Assembly: GCA_003344405.1 (NCBI GenBank)
Contig: NOWV01000065.1
Coordinates: forward strand, 62,001 to 126,000
Direction of reading: 5' to 3'
Length of the DNA: 64,000 nucleotides
From: Trichoplax sp. H2
Lineage: Eukaryota > Placozoa > Uniplacotomia > Trichoplacea
Under the pieces are notes generated by a model that worked only from the letters and a program-made list of their open reading frames with translations, had not been told where the DNA came from and made no database searches. The translations under genes were made by a program, and so were the position numbers. Below are positions 36,701 to 64,000 of the stretch, in pieces; the first letter of the stretch is position 1, and the number at the start of each line of letters is the position of its first letter.

Positions 36701-39700
36701 CGATGCTGGTTGATATAATGTCCGACCATCATTATGTAATTCAATTTGAGAGCCATCATCTAAGTTTAAGTTATGATTTCCATCAACCTGTACAGTAGCT
36801 TTCGTTCCAGTAGCAAATAAAATTTGGCATGAACCGTCACTACAATTAAAGATTACACCGGCATATCCATTGCATTCAATTTTTCTGTATTTAATTCTTT
36901 CAGTGATCCTATTACCATCTTCATCACGTCCTTTTAGTCGTTCTTCATAATACGTATGAATCCTTGTTCCATCAGGATATTCAACAACTGAACTACCATT
37001 ATCATGGTTGGAAATGATAACATTGTCTTCTCTTACTCTAACAAGCTGGGAAAATAAATATATTAATTTAAATCATTGATTTTAATTTAATTATAACAAC
37101 TCAATCAATCGATACTGATAAGTACAGTATAAATAATTTTAAATATAACTCTATATTGTAATTTACTCACTTGATGAGTGATTGGATCAGACATGACGGT
37201 AGAGATAATTTCATCAATTAATTGATGCTGTGTTGAATCTAATCGAGTTGAATAACGTTGCCCTTCCGGACTAATCACTTCCCATTGATTGAACTTTTCT
37301 AATGCGATTTTATTGAAATGATCAACAGCTGAAATATTAGATACCTTTTTAGAGACACTACGTGAACTTGTTTTCTTTTGTGGTGTATTAGGTACGGCGT
37401 CGCTTGATTTCTGTCCATTTGCTGTAGTAACAGTGCGAGGAAAATTAATGCTACCACTAGCAGATTTACATATCACACCATGTGGCATTAAAACCTGTAT
37501 ACTGCCATCAACCATTAACTTAATGACATTGCCGTCATGAGTAAATGTTCGACCAATTTCCTCCTTCGTTATTTGAGATTTGAGTGCTTCACACACATGA
37601 TGGCCATTCGATTTGTCAGTATAGAACTGGCGAACTATAATGCCAAGATTATTGTTGCTACTACCGTCTTCATTGCTTAATTTATCATTAACGGTTGCTT
37701 GAATATGAAGACCATCAGGACAGGACATAAATAAACCTTTAACTTGCTCTTTGAAACTATGATTAGAGGTAGGATTATTTAATTCACCTTCTGTTCTACT
37801 ATCTTGATGAATGAATGTATCAAATGCTGACGGTGTCGGTTGCGATTGCGATTGCTGTGATTGTTGCTGCCTATCTTGCTTGTCTTGATTATGTTTTCGA
37901 CTTTTCACTGGCGAGATGGTTGGTGTAGGAGCTGCAGTATGAGATCCTTGATCATAGATTAATTCTGATTCGTCATCGCGCTCCGTAATTTCTCGTTTAC
38001 CGTGACCACCAAATCGGCTATAGGAAATAGTAATACCGTCACGTAGATGAGCAATAAATGAGCCAAACTTACAAGGTGGTATAGGCTGATTTTGATCATC
38101 CTGAGCATTTTTATCTTGATTCATTAATCCGCTATCTTTCATCTCAGGATTATCTGCATCATGAGATTTATTGTGCTCTGAAGTATTTCCATCGTTATTC
38201 GATTCTTCGTCTTCTTCGTTATGAGGGTCAACAACGTGGACAACAAAATGATGACCATCTTTATACACTGAAGTTTTAACGTACAGGGTTCCGTGAACAT
38301 AACTGGTCCTTTCTGATCGTATTAAGCCATCATCGCATGGCAACTGCGTTGCTTGACAACCAGAAACTCGAACCATTTGATTTCCGAGATCATAACCTAA
38401 GAATTTTTCTTCACACTCGTCATCGGTTTTTTCGATATCAATATCTCGATTGAGCTCATCTTTAACTGGTGTTTCTGATCGTACTGATGAATCCACTGTC
38501 ATACTTTTAACAGATTCAGGTAAACTAACACGCCGATTATTGCTAGCACCTCGTTTACTACCCGTACCATGAGATGGAAATTGTGCTTCTTTCTCAGTTA
38601 ATTTCTCGTTTTTAGTTTGCAATTTCAACTTAGACACAGACTTCTTGTTCATTGAATTTCCAAATTGTGGTGAAGGCGTACGTCGCTCCGGAGTTTTTCT
38701 TTGTTCGGTATGTGGACTTCGTCGAGCAGTACTGCGCTTCGTTCTAGCCCTTTTACTACTTTCCATACTTTCTGCTATTTCAGCTTCTTTAATACTTGCT
38801 CGTGAAATCAGCTCTTGCTTCGGCGGTAAAGGCATAGCAGGTTGAACAACAACCGATACGGTTTCGGCTTGAGCAGTATTTAATGCTTCGGTGGCTGCTA
38901 TTTCCTTTTGTACCTTCTCCGATACAATATCACCAATATCTTTAGCTACATATTCTAGATAGTTGCGAAAGCCAACATTGGAGTGTAAGCTGTAATCCCA
39001 ATTAGTTAAGTGCTGTTGTCGTTTACCAATGGGATTATGCATAACCACAAGTAGAGTATTATCGCGTCGATTATGATAAGTGTCCACATGCGATCTTAAT
39101 TCCTGAGCTTCACATAATACCTGTACCATGCTATCAGCTTGATAGTGTTCAGCGTAAAGCCAATTGTCGAAATCATGCTGATTTTCATCCAAATGATGAT
39201 CATTATTTTGAGTGGGAAATAAATATGGATCGTCCCAAGGTAAAATGATAGGTTTAACGTCTTTACTGTCCTGAACAATCTCTTGATCATCAACACTAGT
39301 TAAGCTAACGTTTTCAAATGTAGCTTGTTTTAAGATGCGATTAAGTGAGTCTTCAGTTAGCGATACTTTTGTACAAAAATGCTGAAGTTGATGAGCTCTT
39401 GAAGCTCGATCCAAAACACAACGTTGAGAAGGTACCTGAAATTGTGAGAGGCGGGCAACTGGTAATTTTCGTAGCATCTCTAATTCCGCCTCATGTGGAA
39501 TAATATTATTTAAGCGAGCCAAATGGTAATAACGTTTTAATGCTTCATCACCATGACGAATAACTACGGGAGGAATTTCTGCTTTATTGTCCTTCGACCA
39601 TACACTTGTATCATTGATAGTAGCATTATCTGTTATGGACTAAATGAAAATATTATTATACTTTACTCATTTGTAATAATTTCAACAATATCAATAAAAG

Positions 39701-42583
39701 CTATATTTAAATCTAGAAAATTGTAGGCATAACTATAAGTAAATTATTCTTAGCTACAGTAGCCATAATAAAATTTAATTTATACCTTTACGATAGGCTC
39801 GGATAAGCCCAAGCCGCGAATAGCATTATCAAAATAGTCCATAACGGAAGCCTCTGCAGCGCCATTTTCGTCGCGTGTAACTGCAGTTGCTGCTGTTGAT
39901 GGAGGTGGTGCGGCAGGATAATTAAAAGCTGTATTATTTAAAGAAGCTGCAATTTCGCTTTCATCGATCGCGATGCTTACCTAAAGTTATATATACATCA
40001 AGTATACAAATAATTACCGTACTGCACCGATTCAAAATCTAGAGCATGCAATCTAATTATGAATACCACGATTGCTAAGAACGCGTAAATCCTAAAATTA
40101 TTGAATAATTCATTCTTAAAATTTAGTATTACCTGCTCCAACATGGCATACATAATTAAAGGCACAGTAACACTTTCCGTTGGAACTGAGTTGAGAATAT
40201 CGTTATAATAACGCATATCAACATCAGCGGCAACTGAATCATTAGCAATATTTTGTGTGCCGTTGAGATCTCCTGAATTGTTAGTCGGAATTCGGATCAA
40301 ATTGATCATTTTTAGATATTCTTGGTATTCTCGACGCCGAAGCAACATATTATAGCATATATTAGCAATTTGATCAAACATTTTCAGCCCAAATTCATTC
40401 TGAAATAACATCAATAAAGCAGCTATTGTTTAGTGATATCATAATGCTGCATATTACTAATATAAGTAAGCAGTTTGCCAATATTTTTAACCTTCTTTTC
40501 AATATTTTGATAATCAACCGGGAATAAAGACTTTTTAATTTCTACTTCAAAGGATGCTAAATCATGTAACTTGGCACTAGCAAAGGACTGCAGTACCACA
40601 GAATCCAGTTCTTTCCAGAATTTTTTCGATTTTTGTTCCATCTGTTTATCAATGTCATCCTTGCTATGATCTATAGTATTTTACGCAGTCGGTATTAGTA
40701 TACAACAATTGTTTTAAAATTAAAGAATAGCCTACGTTACCCTAAAAATCCCTTTAATACTAATATGTTTCACACATACATGTATATAATATTATGTGAG
40801 ATATAAAGCAGCAATTACCTTCGGTTGTAACATTTTGCACATTTGAAGTTTCAGCTAATTTATAAAGTTGTTCAAATGTTTCATAATCGTCCGACCGAAC
40901 TTTAATAGTGGCATCAATCGGTATATTACTTTCAGCGCAATATGCTAAGACAGCAGATTCACTGAAGCCGTGGATAATGACGTAAGCTTGAGGTCCATAT
41001 TCTGGTTCATCATCTGCCGTAGATAAAGTGAAGATTAAATTATGAGAACAAAGGATATAACTAGTTAATAGGAGTATAATCTTGGCAAAATTCTAAAGTC
41101 AGTCCACTTATAAATTGATAATTCCAGTTACCGATGGTTTGAAAGTTATCCTCCTTTTCGCCTCGCCTCTTTAGTTTAGTTTCCTTCTTAAGTGGCATTG
41201 GTACTTCTCGTTGTATATCGCGCTTTTTAGCAGGAGAACGACTTCTTCGGCTAGAAATAGGTTTCTTGCCTTTCGTATCTACCCTATCTTGACGCACATT
41301 GTTTCTATTCGCCAATTCTGCGGCCTATAATTCATAATTCATAATTCATAAATAGCTTTCACTTAGTCAGTGAATTAGAAGTCATTTGAAAGCAAGCACG
41401 GATGCCTGGATTCCTACTTTTCGTTCCGCTTCGCGTTTAGCAATATCTTTAGTCTTTATCTGAATCAGCTTAAATTTTATTAATCTTGATTGTAAATGAG
41501 GGCTAATTTCATCTCCATTATCCAGAATTCCCTTAACATGCTCACAGATTTCGACAAATTGTGGTAGGTCACGATTTGATCCCTTTCTGACTTTACCACC
41601 TAATTCTCTAGCCTAAATGCATATTTCAAGGTTTTTACAAGCAATTATTACCAATTTAACTTTACCATACATATTCATTAATTAAATATCAATTGATGGC
41701 TAACGATACTGTACCTGATTTAGAACGTCGTCCTTAGATATAGCGTAAAATTGTTTGCGAATACCGGTAGCAATTGCGGAATGTAATATATTGATATGCT
41801 TAAAATCTTCCGTTCGATCACCAACTACAAAGAATAAAGCTGCTTTCCAATCATCCTGATGGTAAATATGATTATTTGTGTCAATAAATGATAAGCGTAA
41901 AAATACACAACAGTATCTTGATAGGATATTGATCCATCTCTACTACAGTACACCCAGATTATAAGAGACTAAGAGTAATAGCATTAGTATAATTTCGATA
42001 AATGATAACTTAAAGCAAATGAAATCATGCTTCTAACAATTATCGTATTCACAGAGACAAACAACGACAGTGACCATTCCCACAAACATTAAGATCACAA
42101 CGTCTTGGCGTACTAAATACTATTAGGTAATATGATTACGTATACAATTTAACATCTCTATTGCTACACACTCAAATTATAAGAGACTAAGAGTAATAGC
42201 CTAAGTATAATTTTGAAAAATGATAAATTGAAGTAAAAGCAGTTGTACTTCTAACGATTGTCATGTTCACAGAGTCAAGTAATAACAGTGACTATTTCCA
42301 GAAGCATTATGATCACAGCATCTGGACGTACTAACTGCTATATTAAGTGATATACTGTAATTGCGTATACACATTAATATCGATTAGTAAACTCGTTGTA
42401 ACTATGACTATCGTCATAATTCAGTTAACATGTTAACATAGTATTAACATCTACGTTCATAATTCTAACTATTGAACAAACACTGATATACCATATTACC
42501 TCGTTTAGATTATAATTGACTAGTTGCGAATCCCATCTGCCTATACCGGCAGAACCACTCTTCTGTCGTGGTTTCTTGGACAT
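33784..42583 (-). CDS. SPAG17: sperm-associated antigen 17, ciliary central-pair protein
   Basis: Very large scaffold of the central apparatus (C1a projection) of motile 9+2 cilia, ortholog of Chlamydomonas PF6. Exons: 42500-42583, 41715-41855, 41418-41612, 41132-41324, 40819-41013, 40492-40670, 40133-40399, 39786-39980, 37171-39639, 35125-37045, 34815-34996, 34424-34660, 34049-34240, 33784-33885; all phases agree, 2183 aa (human 2223). Diagnostic matches: DDWKAALFFVVG near the start, KLKRRGE and DDEPEYGPQAYVIIHGF, VDMRYYNDIL and MYAMLEQ, NWDYSLHSNVGFRNYLEYVA near residue 700, KFGSFIAHL, and a C-terminal ASH domain (VEFGVLKEGY, QPPPSTGLK) at about 2020-2150. Low-complexity Gln/Ser and basic tracts occur in the 823-codon exon. 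The 35125-37045 exon gives 640 further open codons. The last exon has an alternative splice choice. Presence implies motile cilia. Confidence 0.96.
41944..42385. repeat. diverged tandem duplication in SPAG17 intron 1
   Basis: About 41944-42162 and 42163-42385 align throughout. Shared blocks include ATTATAAGAGACTAAGAG, AGTATAATTT, ACTTCTAACRATT-like text, TTCACAGAG, ACAGTGACTATT-like text, GATCACA and GCGTATACA/ACGTATACA. Identity is perhaps 75-80% by eye. Located entirely inside the 644-bp first intron, which is otherwise the longest intron of the gene. Confidence 0.75.
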
Positions 42584-44695
42584 TGCTTCAACAAATTATA
42601 TTCATGAAATACTGACAAGAAATAGAAGCAATTCTAATTCACTATGTATAAAACTAGGATAAATTCGCTTAAGAGTTTGGATGAGATCAGTGGGTTGCAT
42701 TGCCTTTCCTATACTGTATCATAAATAAATGTTCTTGTTGCTAGGCGACCGAGAAGAGTCTTTTCGCGTAAAGGCCCATTGTTATGTAAATTACGCAGCC
42801 ATAGTTACCATCATGGCCAGACGAATCCTACTGCGCAAGCGTAAGTAATTTCTCCAATTGTAAACAAGTCCTTTCTATCTGTCCGTATTATTCTACGTAT
42901 GGACAATTGGACATTGGACAGTAATGAACTCCTACCACCTTGGCTCTTGGATTGAAATACAGTAATCAGACTACTTATCTACTTATAACTGCTAGCTAAT
43001 AAATGATAGAACATTATTATACGTTCCCCAGCAGTTTTAACAAGACAATATGGCTTAGCTACGAATTAGATAAACGCGACATTGATCATCAGGTTTATAA
43101 TGTCCAAAGGAGTTCCATTGCGACAGCAACTGTATTCGTGATATATAACATATGTCACATATTATACCAGCATATATTAATGAATTTAAATTATAATTAA
43201 CAATTTCACTGCAATAATTCCTTAATGGAGTAATAGTGCTACTGTATTATTATCTAGCTGTTGATGTTATGCTCGTTCTCTCCATGCATAACTTTTCAAT
43301 ATCTGGCATAACGTCAATAAGGAAATATTACATAGTGTCAACTATAGCTCAAGAAAGTGTAAAAATTTAAATGAATCAGATCTCTAGATTACATTCGTAT
43401 TGAAAACATGAAATGAGATACTAAATAATGATCTACCGAAATTAACATCTACGCGTATACAAAGCATTATCTTGCTTATTACTAGATCTCGAGCAGCTAT
43501 GATATTGAGAAATAAGATAAAATATAAATGTTCCAGAAAGCGATTTAACATACTCTACTTAAGGCTCCTTGCATCGTAGATCCGATGTAAACGCCCATAA
43601 AATGCGAAAAATCTTAAAATACGATAAATTATAATCTTTACTGCTGCCTACAAGTTAGGAAAAGTGCTAAATGCTACGTTACTTTACGAACAATTCATAT
43701 CACTACAATCAGAAGGAGCCAGTTATACGCTATAATTTTCATATGTTTACTAGAATTAAATGATGTGAGGCTTAGAAAGTGATCACACACAGTGCAGTGT
43801 TAATCAGCAAATATCCCAGATATGTAGAACATGTACCAGCGCCATAGATGATAGACGTTTGACTCGATAAATAACTGATAAACCTGAACTTATATCTTCT
43901 GCTGTAATTAAAAAGAACATAAACCGTACCGTATAGTGACGTATGCTACAGTAATAGCGTTGACAATATTCTAGTTTCTCCAAAGTATGGTATTTAAATG
44001 ACGGAAAATTTAGCATTTTAACTCGCTTCAGCAGACCGTACGAAGCCTATAGTCAAGAAACAGCCGTTACTTGAATCTTTACTACAATATGACTCAAAAG
44101 TAATAGTTAGCTCTCTTTCGTTATTTTTAAAAGTATCAGTTTATTAATTAATAAACATTTAGAGGTTATAGCATTTCTCACAGTTTCCACAAAAAGAAAT
44201 TGGAAATGTCAAATTAAAGTGGCTCACCAACATGATAAAATCAAATTAGTAATCCAATTTCTTTAATAAAAGAGGGCTACAGTAGAAAGCTAATTCTGGA
44301 TTATTAAAGTGGAAAACCAACTTTAAAATACGATCAGAACCTAACAATCTAGGACGAAATTAATTACCCTTGGATAAACATATACCATCAGATCAGATTA
44401 CTTAACATTTAAGATCTCGCTTACTTCAAAAGCAATTAAATTTCTTCTGTTTGCTCAAGTCAGCAACACACTATCCTATCTCATAATAGCACTGAAGAAT
44501 CCTATGGTGATGCTATATTTGATGATACTCATTTATTTATTGAGATTTTCTACCACTCTATTTCTAATCTAGATTCCAAAATGATCCTTTGATATAGTTT
44601 AAATATATTCTAATATAAATTATAAATAGGGTAAGAAAACTAAATCATTAAGATTAATGTGATTGTACTGCTGAATGAATTCATTAGATGATGAT
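42584..44695. other. intergenic region upstream of SPAG17
   Basis: No supported gene. It contains the SPAG17 promoter and the 3' flank of the first glucosidase. On the + strand a short ATG frame at 42813 ends at a GTAAGT (42841), which could be a first exon of something divergent, but no partner exon was found. Frames at 43003-43200 and 43804-44016 show no family text. Confidence 0.45.
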
Positions 44696-52377
<7,682 letters not shown>

Positions 52378-55300
52378 TTTGCCTCTCTTTCTTCTATCGA
52401 TCCTGGATAGTTGCACTAAACAAAAAATAAAATAAAATTGGTCAGCGCGTGCTTAAAGTTAAATAAATTCGGGCAGACCTCTAATGTAAATAATACTTAA
52501 TAATAATGATCAGATAATATTGAGTCATCAAGAACGTCATAGATTTAAACTTTGGTTACTGACTATTGCTCCTGCTTAACGAACTGAAATTCACTTAGAC
52601 TAGTGCAAGTACATCTTGGTACCTTGACACTGGGACCTCATGCAGAGCTAATGTAAACTAAGCCTGAGGTGATATAGCTGAGAGCGACTGCTGCATTATT
52701 CCGATATGATCACGTATGGTATAATTCTTTTCTAGACTATACCATAAGCAAGGAAATTGTATGAGGTCAATTTCTTGTTGTGAATCTTATAAATTTTTTA
52801 CTATCGATTTCTTTTATAATATGACCTTATAATGCCGTAAGAAACCTACTCCAAGTACCGGCAAATTAGCATCGAATTGAATTCAGTAAAACAGCATTCT
52901 AAAAAATATTAAAGACGTTGCATGACAGCCAGATCTCTATTATGATTTGATAGAGAGCTTAGAAGTTTTGAAAGCACTCCAACATAATATCTATTTGTAT
53001 TCATAATAGTCAAATATTATTGACTGGCGTATGTTTCAAACTAAATTGCTAGTGCTAGTCTCTTGTACTCTTGAAGTAATATTAGTAATTATGAACCTTG
53101 ATCGCAAAGTATTTTAATCACATTTCGTTGTATATCCTGTGTTCAACCATAATGATTTCCTGGAAATTACAGTGCGCTAGCACGTGCTATTCTCAGTCTA
53201 TTTGGGAAGTAACGTACACATTAGGAATATAAAGTCGCAAAGATCGATTTATTTATACAGCAGATCTGTCTAGTATCAACATAATTGCAAGAAAAATTAA
53301 AATTGTTTTTTCTTACTCAAAGTAAAATTAGTTTGATAGACTGTAGATTATTAAACATTCATTAAAGGTTAATGTCAGCTCCTATATAGCAAATAATCTG
53401 GATATATCGAGCATACCTTCAATGCAACTATAAAATATACTATTTCATATGCAAAATATACATTTTAGATTTACAATTGATTATAACTACGTTTGCAATG
53501 AATTTTCTAGCAAAGGTACCGTGCCTAAGCCTAAAAAAGAAATCTTACAGAACGCAGACCTTCTTTAATTATACTTACTCATTTAATTCCTGACTTCTTT
53601 ACCATGTCAGATATTTTTAATTGTTACTGCTCTTTTCATCGCAATTTCATTGACTACGATATGGTATAATATTATTTCTTATAATAAATTATAATTAAGA
53701 ATTAATTAATAGTTCATTAGCGTTGAAAAAGTCACTGTCAAATGACAGTACTTTACAATCCTAATTTATACATGTGCCTGTTACCCGCAAGATGAAAGAT
53801 ATTTTCAACTACAAAATCAAAGTAAGCTACTTAATAAAAACTAGCATGTAGCTAAATTCTGTTATACTGCAGCATTAGTATACTAGCTTAATAAATTCTT
53901 CTTAATTTGGTAGTTACTAGAACTACCTAGAGTAGATTTTAACCTTGTTGTCGCTAATGGACTAGATGTAGTATCGACGATTCAGAATAAAAGGTATTTA
54001 TCCTGTGAGTGAAATACGTAGCTCCGGTATAATTTTTCCTTTGGCGTTGACTTTTTAAAACCCACTTTTACAACTATACAAATCCATCAGCTGGTATAGT
54101 TGGAGCTCATAACCATATGGAATCAATGATAACATCACAGTATACAGTCTAGTCTATGCTCTTACATTAGCACATTCACGTAAGAAGTGTGAAATGGAAG
54201 TAGAGATGGATGAATTGGTGCTTTATTCCTTTCCAAATGATATGATGATATACGAGTGTGACGATAGCGAACTGAAAGCATAAAATCTATTAACTAATTA
54301 AGCTATTAAAGTATATTCTATACATAGATATATTAATTATTATGAATATGTGCCAGCTATTGTGATTGTTGTAAGGGATTGTTCATAAATAAAAAGTGGA
54401 GCTGAGTAGACGACCGGAAGAGTAGTAGTAAGCTGTATAAAATGAGTTAAAAAAGCTAACAGTATAGTAGCATGGACTACACGTTGATCATGAAGTTGTT
54501 AGTAGGATAAAAGGTAGGGTAGTACTTATTATATCAGTACGGAGACCAAGATTTAAAGAGTAATTCCAATTAATATCAAGTTACGAGATAGTTTTAGCAG
54601 ATCAACGAAGGTACAGCATCCCCATTTTATATTATCTCCCTGTGTCACAACCTCTATCAAGACAACGAGTAACGCTTATAATACTAAAAGCTATCCATAA
54701 TGTACAGTAATCAACAATTAATTATTTTTTATTTCGCCGGTCTATGATCTCGAAGCGGAATTTCAATCCTTTTAATCATCGAAAAAAATTATGCCAGTTC
54801 TAAACAATATATTTATCGAACGAGGTAAATTAATTCTCCAGTTAGACTGGTATCATGGCTGCAATTAGGTGCTAGCTGAAAATTTTAAGCAAAGAGATCA
54901 CGATATTTTTCTATAACAACAGAGATTAGTCACGTCAATAATATACAGTCATAAAATATTCCGCAGTAAATTTTAGGTTTTTATTGCTACAGTCTAAATT
55001 AACGAGAAGTTGAACATACTGTAAAACAGTCATGATGATACTATAGCAGCTGAAGTAATTCATGCTTTTATAAAGTAAAGTTGAGCTAAACTTGGTTTTG
55101 CGATCTAAATAGCGTTGTAGCTACGATTTAACATAACTGAGATATTCAAAATAAAATTATCGCGTATGCTATGGTATCTGAAATGAATTGTCTGATTAAA
55201 AAAGTGGATACGAAATCTTTTATAGTCCCGCTTTACCTTTAGTAACTACTATCTGATAATACAATAATTAAGAATTCCACGTAGAGGTTATAATAAATCA

Positions 55301-56350
55301 AATTAAAACGTCAGTAAATCGTGCTGCTAACTATGCAAGGACCGTATGAAATCTGATATACAGCAATTGCATTTTAAGCCTTCATCTGATCTGATAGTGA
55401 CTGAAAATTTCGTATGGCAATGCAAATATTTTATAGTAACAGTAACAATTCACGTTACGGATATGTAAATAAAAGATTTTTCGTACCAGAATTTACGATA
55501 TATTACTGTGAGCACGCAGATCTGTTCTAGTATTAGTTCGAATACTTGTTGAAGTAAGAGAAAGTCATTAAAAACATTCTAGTTATAATCTAGTTTTGGT
55601 TCAATACTTTACATGTAATCCATAATGTAAAATAATTGCAAAGAAATTGTAAACTCTAGTTGTTCGATCAATAATTTGCACAGTCTTGCTCATGAATCTC
55701 ATTAATTTAAATCTGTAGCAAGAATAGAAGTAGATGCTTCCAGTTAGTACGATTTCATATGACCACACAGTATCAACGCTAATAAGATATTGGACTGGAT
55801 CAAAAACCCATAGATTTATTAAATTTTCAATGAAATTATTTTAAAAATATCACTTGAAAAAACTCAAACTATAGCTAACTTAAAGTAACTATTTCAACTT
55901 AAATTCACAAAAGTTTCAGTTCACAAAGCAGACTTGAATTACACCGTGTGATCGATCACATTTACATTATCTATTTTGTGAAGCTGATTTCATAACAAAT
56001 TCCGATATATGATATGCCAATACTTGCTATAACTTCCTCAGAATAAAATTATTCACCGTTAATAGAGTACTAGCACCTAAATAGAGCTAGTAAATCCAGG
56101 AATTTAGTTTCTTTTATCGTAATATAATCTCCCCGAAACTTCATTGAACGATATGAGTAATTAAGCCATGCAAATCAGCACTTTAAACTACCTCAGTTCA
56201 TTAACATAATTATTAATCGATTTGATATGAAATAAAAGAATTAAAGTAATGATCATAATTCAATGTCATATTATTGCAAATATAGTTGCATAATTTAAAA
56301 CTAGAATAAGAATTACGCGATACAAGAATTTAAGTACGAACTAGAGGTGT
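52378..56350. other. intergenic region between the two glucosidase genes
   Basis: Four kilobases without a supported exon on either strand. A 29-codon ATG frame at 54194-54283 (+) is too short to call. Must contain the copy A promoter and copy B 3' end. I saw no duplicated glucosidase fragment here, so no third copy is evident. Confidence 0.5.
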
Positions 56351-63806
<7,456 letters not shown>

Positions 63807-64000
63807 GGTGGTTTCTAGCGATAACTGGAAATTTTTCAAAGTATAATTCAAACTGGTATTCGATGAGGATAATTACTAATATTAAACTTGCCAATCAGTT
63901 TATTAATTGTACTTTGTGTGCAAAGTAATTGCATCCAAGAGTAATTAATTACTCTGCACAGAATTCTATTTAGCTGCAGAGATTAAATGTTACAGTGTAC
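63807..64000. other. 5' flank of glucosidase copy B
   Basis: AT-rich sequence upstream of the start codon, presumably 5' UTR and promoter. An open TTG-initiated run-in reaches 63851 but has no ATG. No distinctive element seen. Confidence 0.4.

Noticed and set aside
42813-42843. Short ATG exon ending in GTAAGT upstream of SPAG17 on the + strand
   Set aside because: No downstream partner exon found; a single GTAAGT after an ATG is expected by chance over this length.
54194-54283. 29-codon + strand frame (MEVEMDELVLYS...) in the space between the glucosidases
   Set aside because: Too short to distinguish from chance without transcript data.

Overview
This window reads as nuclear DNA of a small-genome, intron-rich animal. 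The sequence is AT-rich. Five genes are split into many short exons by mostly 50-300 bp GT-AG introns. The gene content is metazoan: a TRPA-type channel, TFIIH p62, importin-alpha, the axonemal central-pair protein SPAG17, and type II membrane alpha-glucosidases with a trefoil domain. A placozoan (Trichoplax or Hoilungia) fits best; that assignment is inference from gene style and content.

Layout. On the + strand, 218-8870 holds the 3' part of an ankyrin-repeat TRPA-family cation channel whose 5' end lies outside the window. 8871-13258 is repeat-bearing intergenic DNA with an assembly gap at 10094-10113. Two intronless R-SNARE (VAMP-like) genes of 137 codons each follow at 13259-13672 and 16104-16517. 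All later genes are on the - strand: GTF2H1 (TFIIH p62, 18056-21995, 14 exons), an importin-alpha of the KPNA2 type (23678-30157, 22 exons), SPAG17 (33784-42583, 14 exons), and two tandem GH31 alpha-glucosidases (44696-52377, 21 exons; 56351-63806, 22 exons). I built the last five models by hand. In each, every exon phase agrees and the summed exon length is a whole number of codons: 487, 525, 2183, 962 and 964 aa.

The TRPA locus is the exception. Two in-frame stops at exon edges and one phase clash suggest missing exons, sequence errors or decay.

Spaces between genes carry several duplications: a 268-bp direct repeat abutting the assembly gap, a 155-bp tandem pair, three strongly diverged tandem pairs, an 86-bp minisatellite whose units each hold a 9-bp inverted repeat, and a scatter of TACAGTA/TACTGTA motifs. 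I see no operon-like or CRISPR-like system and no tRNA or rRNA gene.

Functionally the genes are independent: sensory channel, membrane fusion, transcription and repair, nuclear import, ciliary motility and surface carbohydrate digestion. The only linked families are the R-SNARE pair and the glucosidase pair, both apparently local duplications. The most notable points are the R-SNARE with Asn at the ionic zero layer, the glucosidase pair with nearly identical exon lengths plus one intron difference and one GC-AG intron, and the disrupted TRPA locus.
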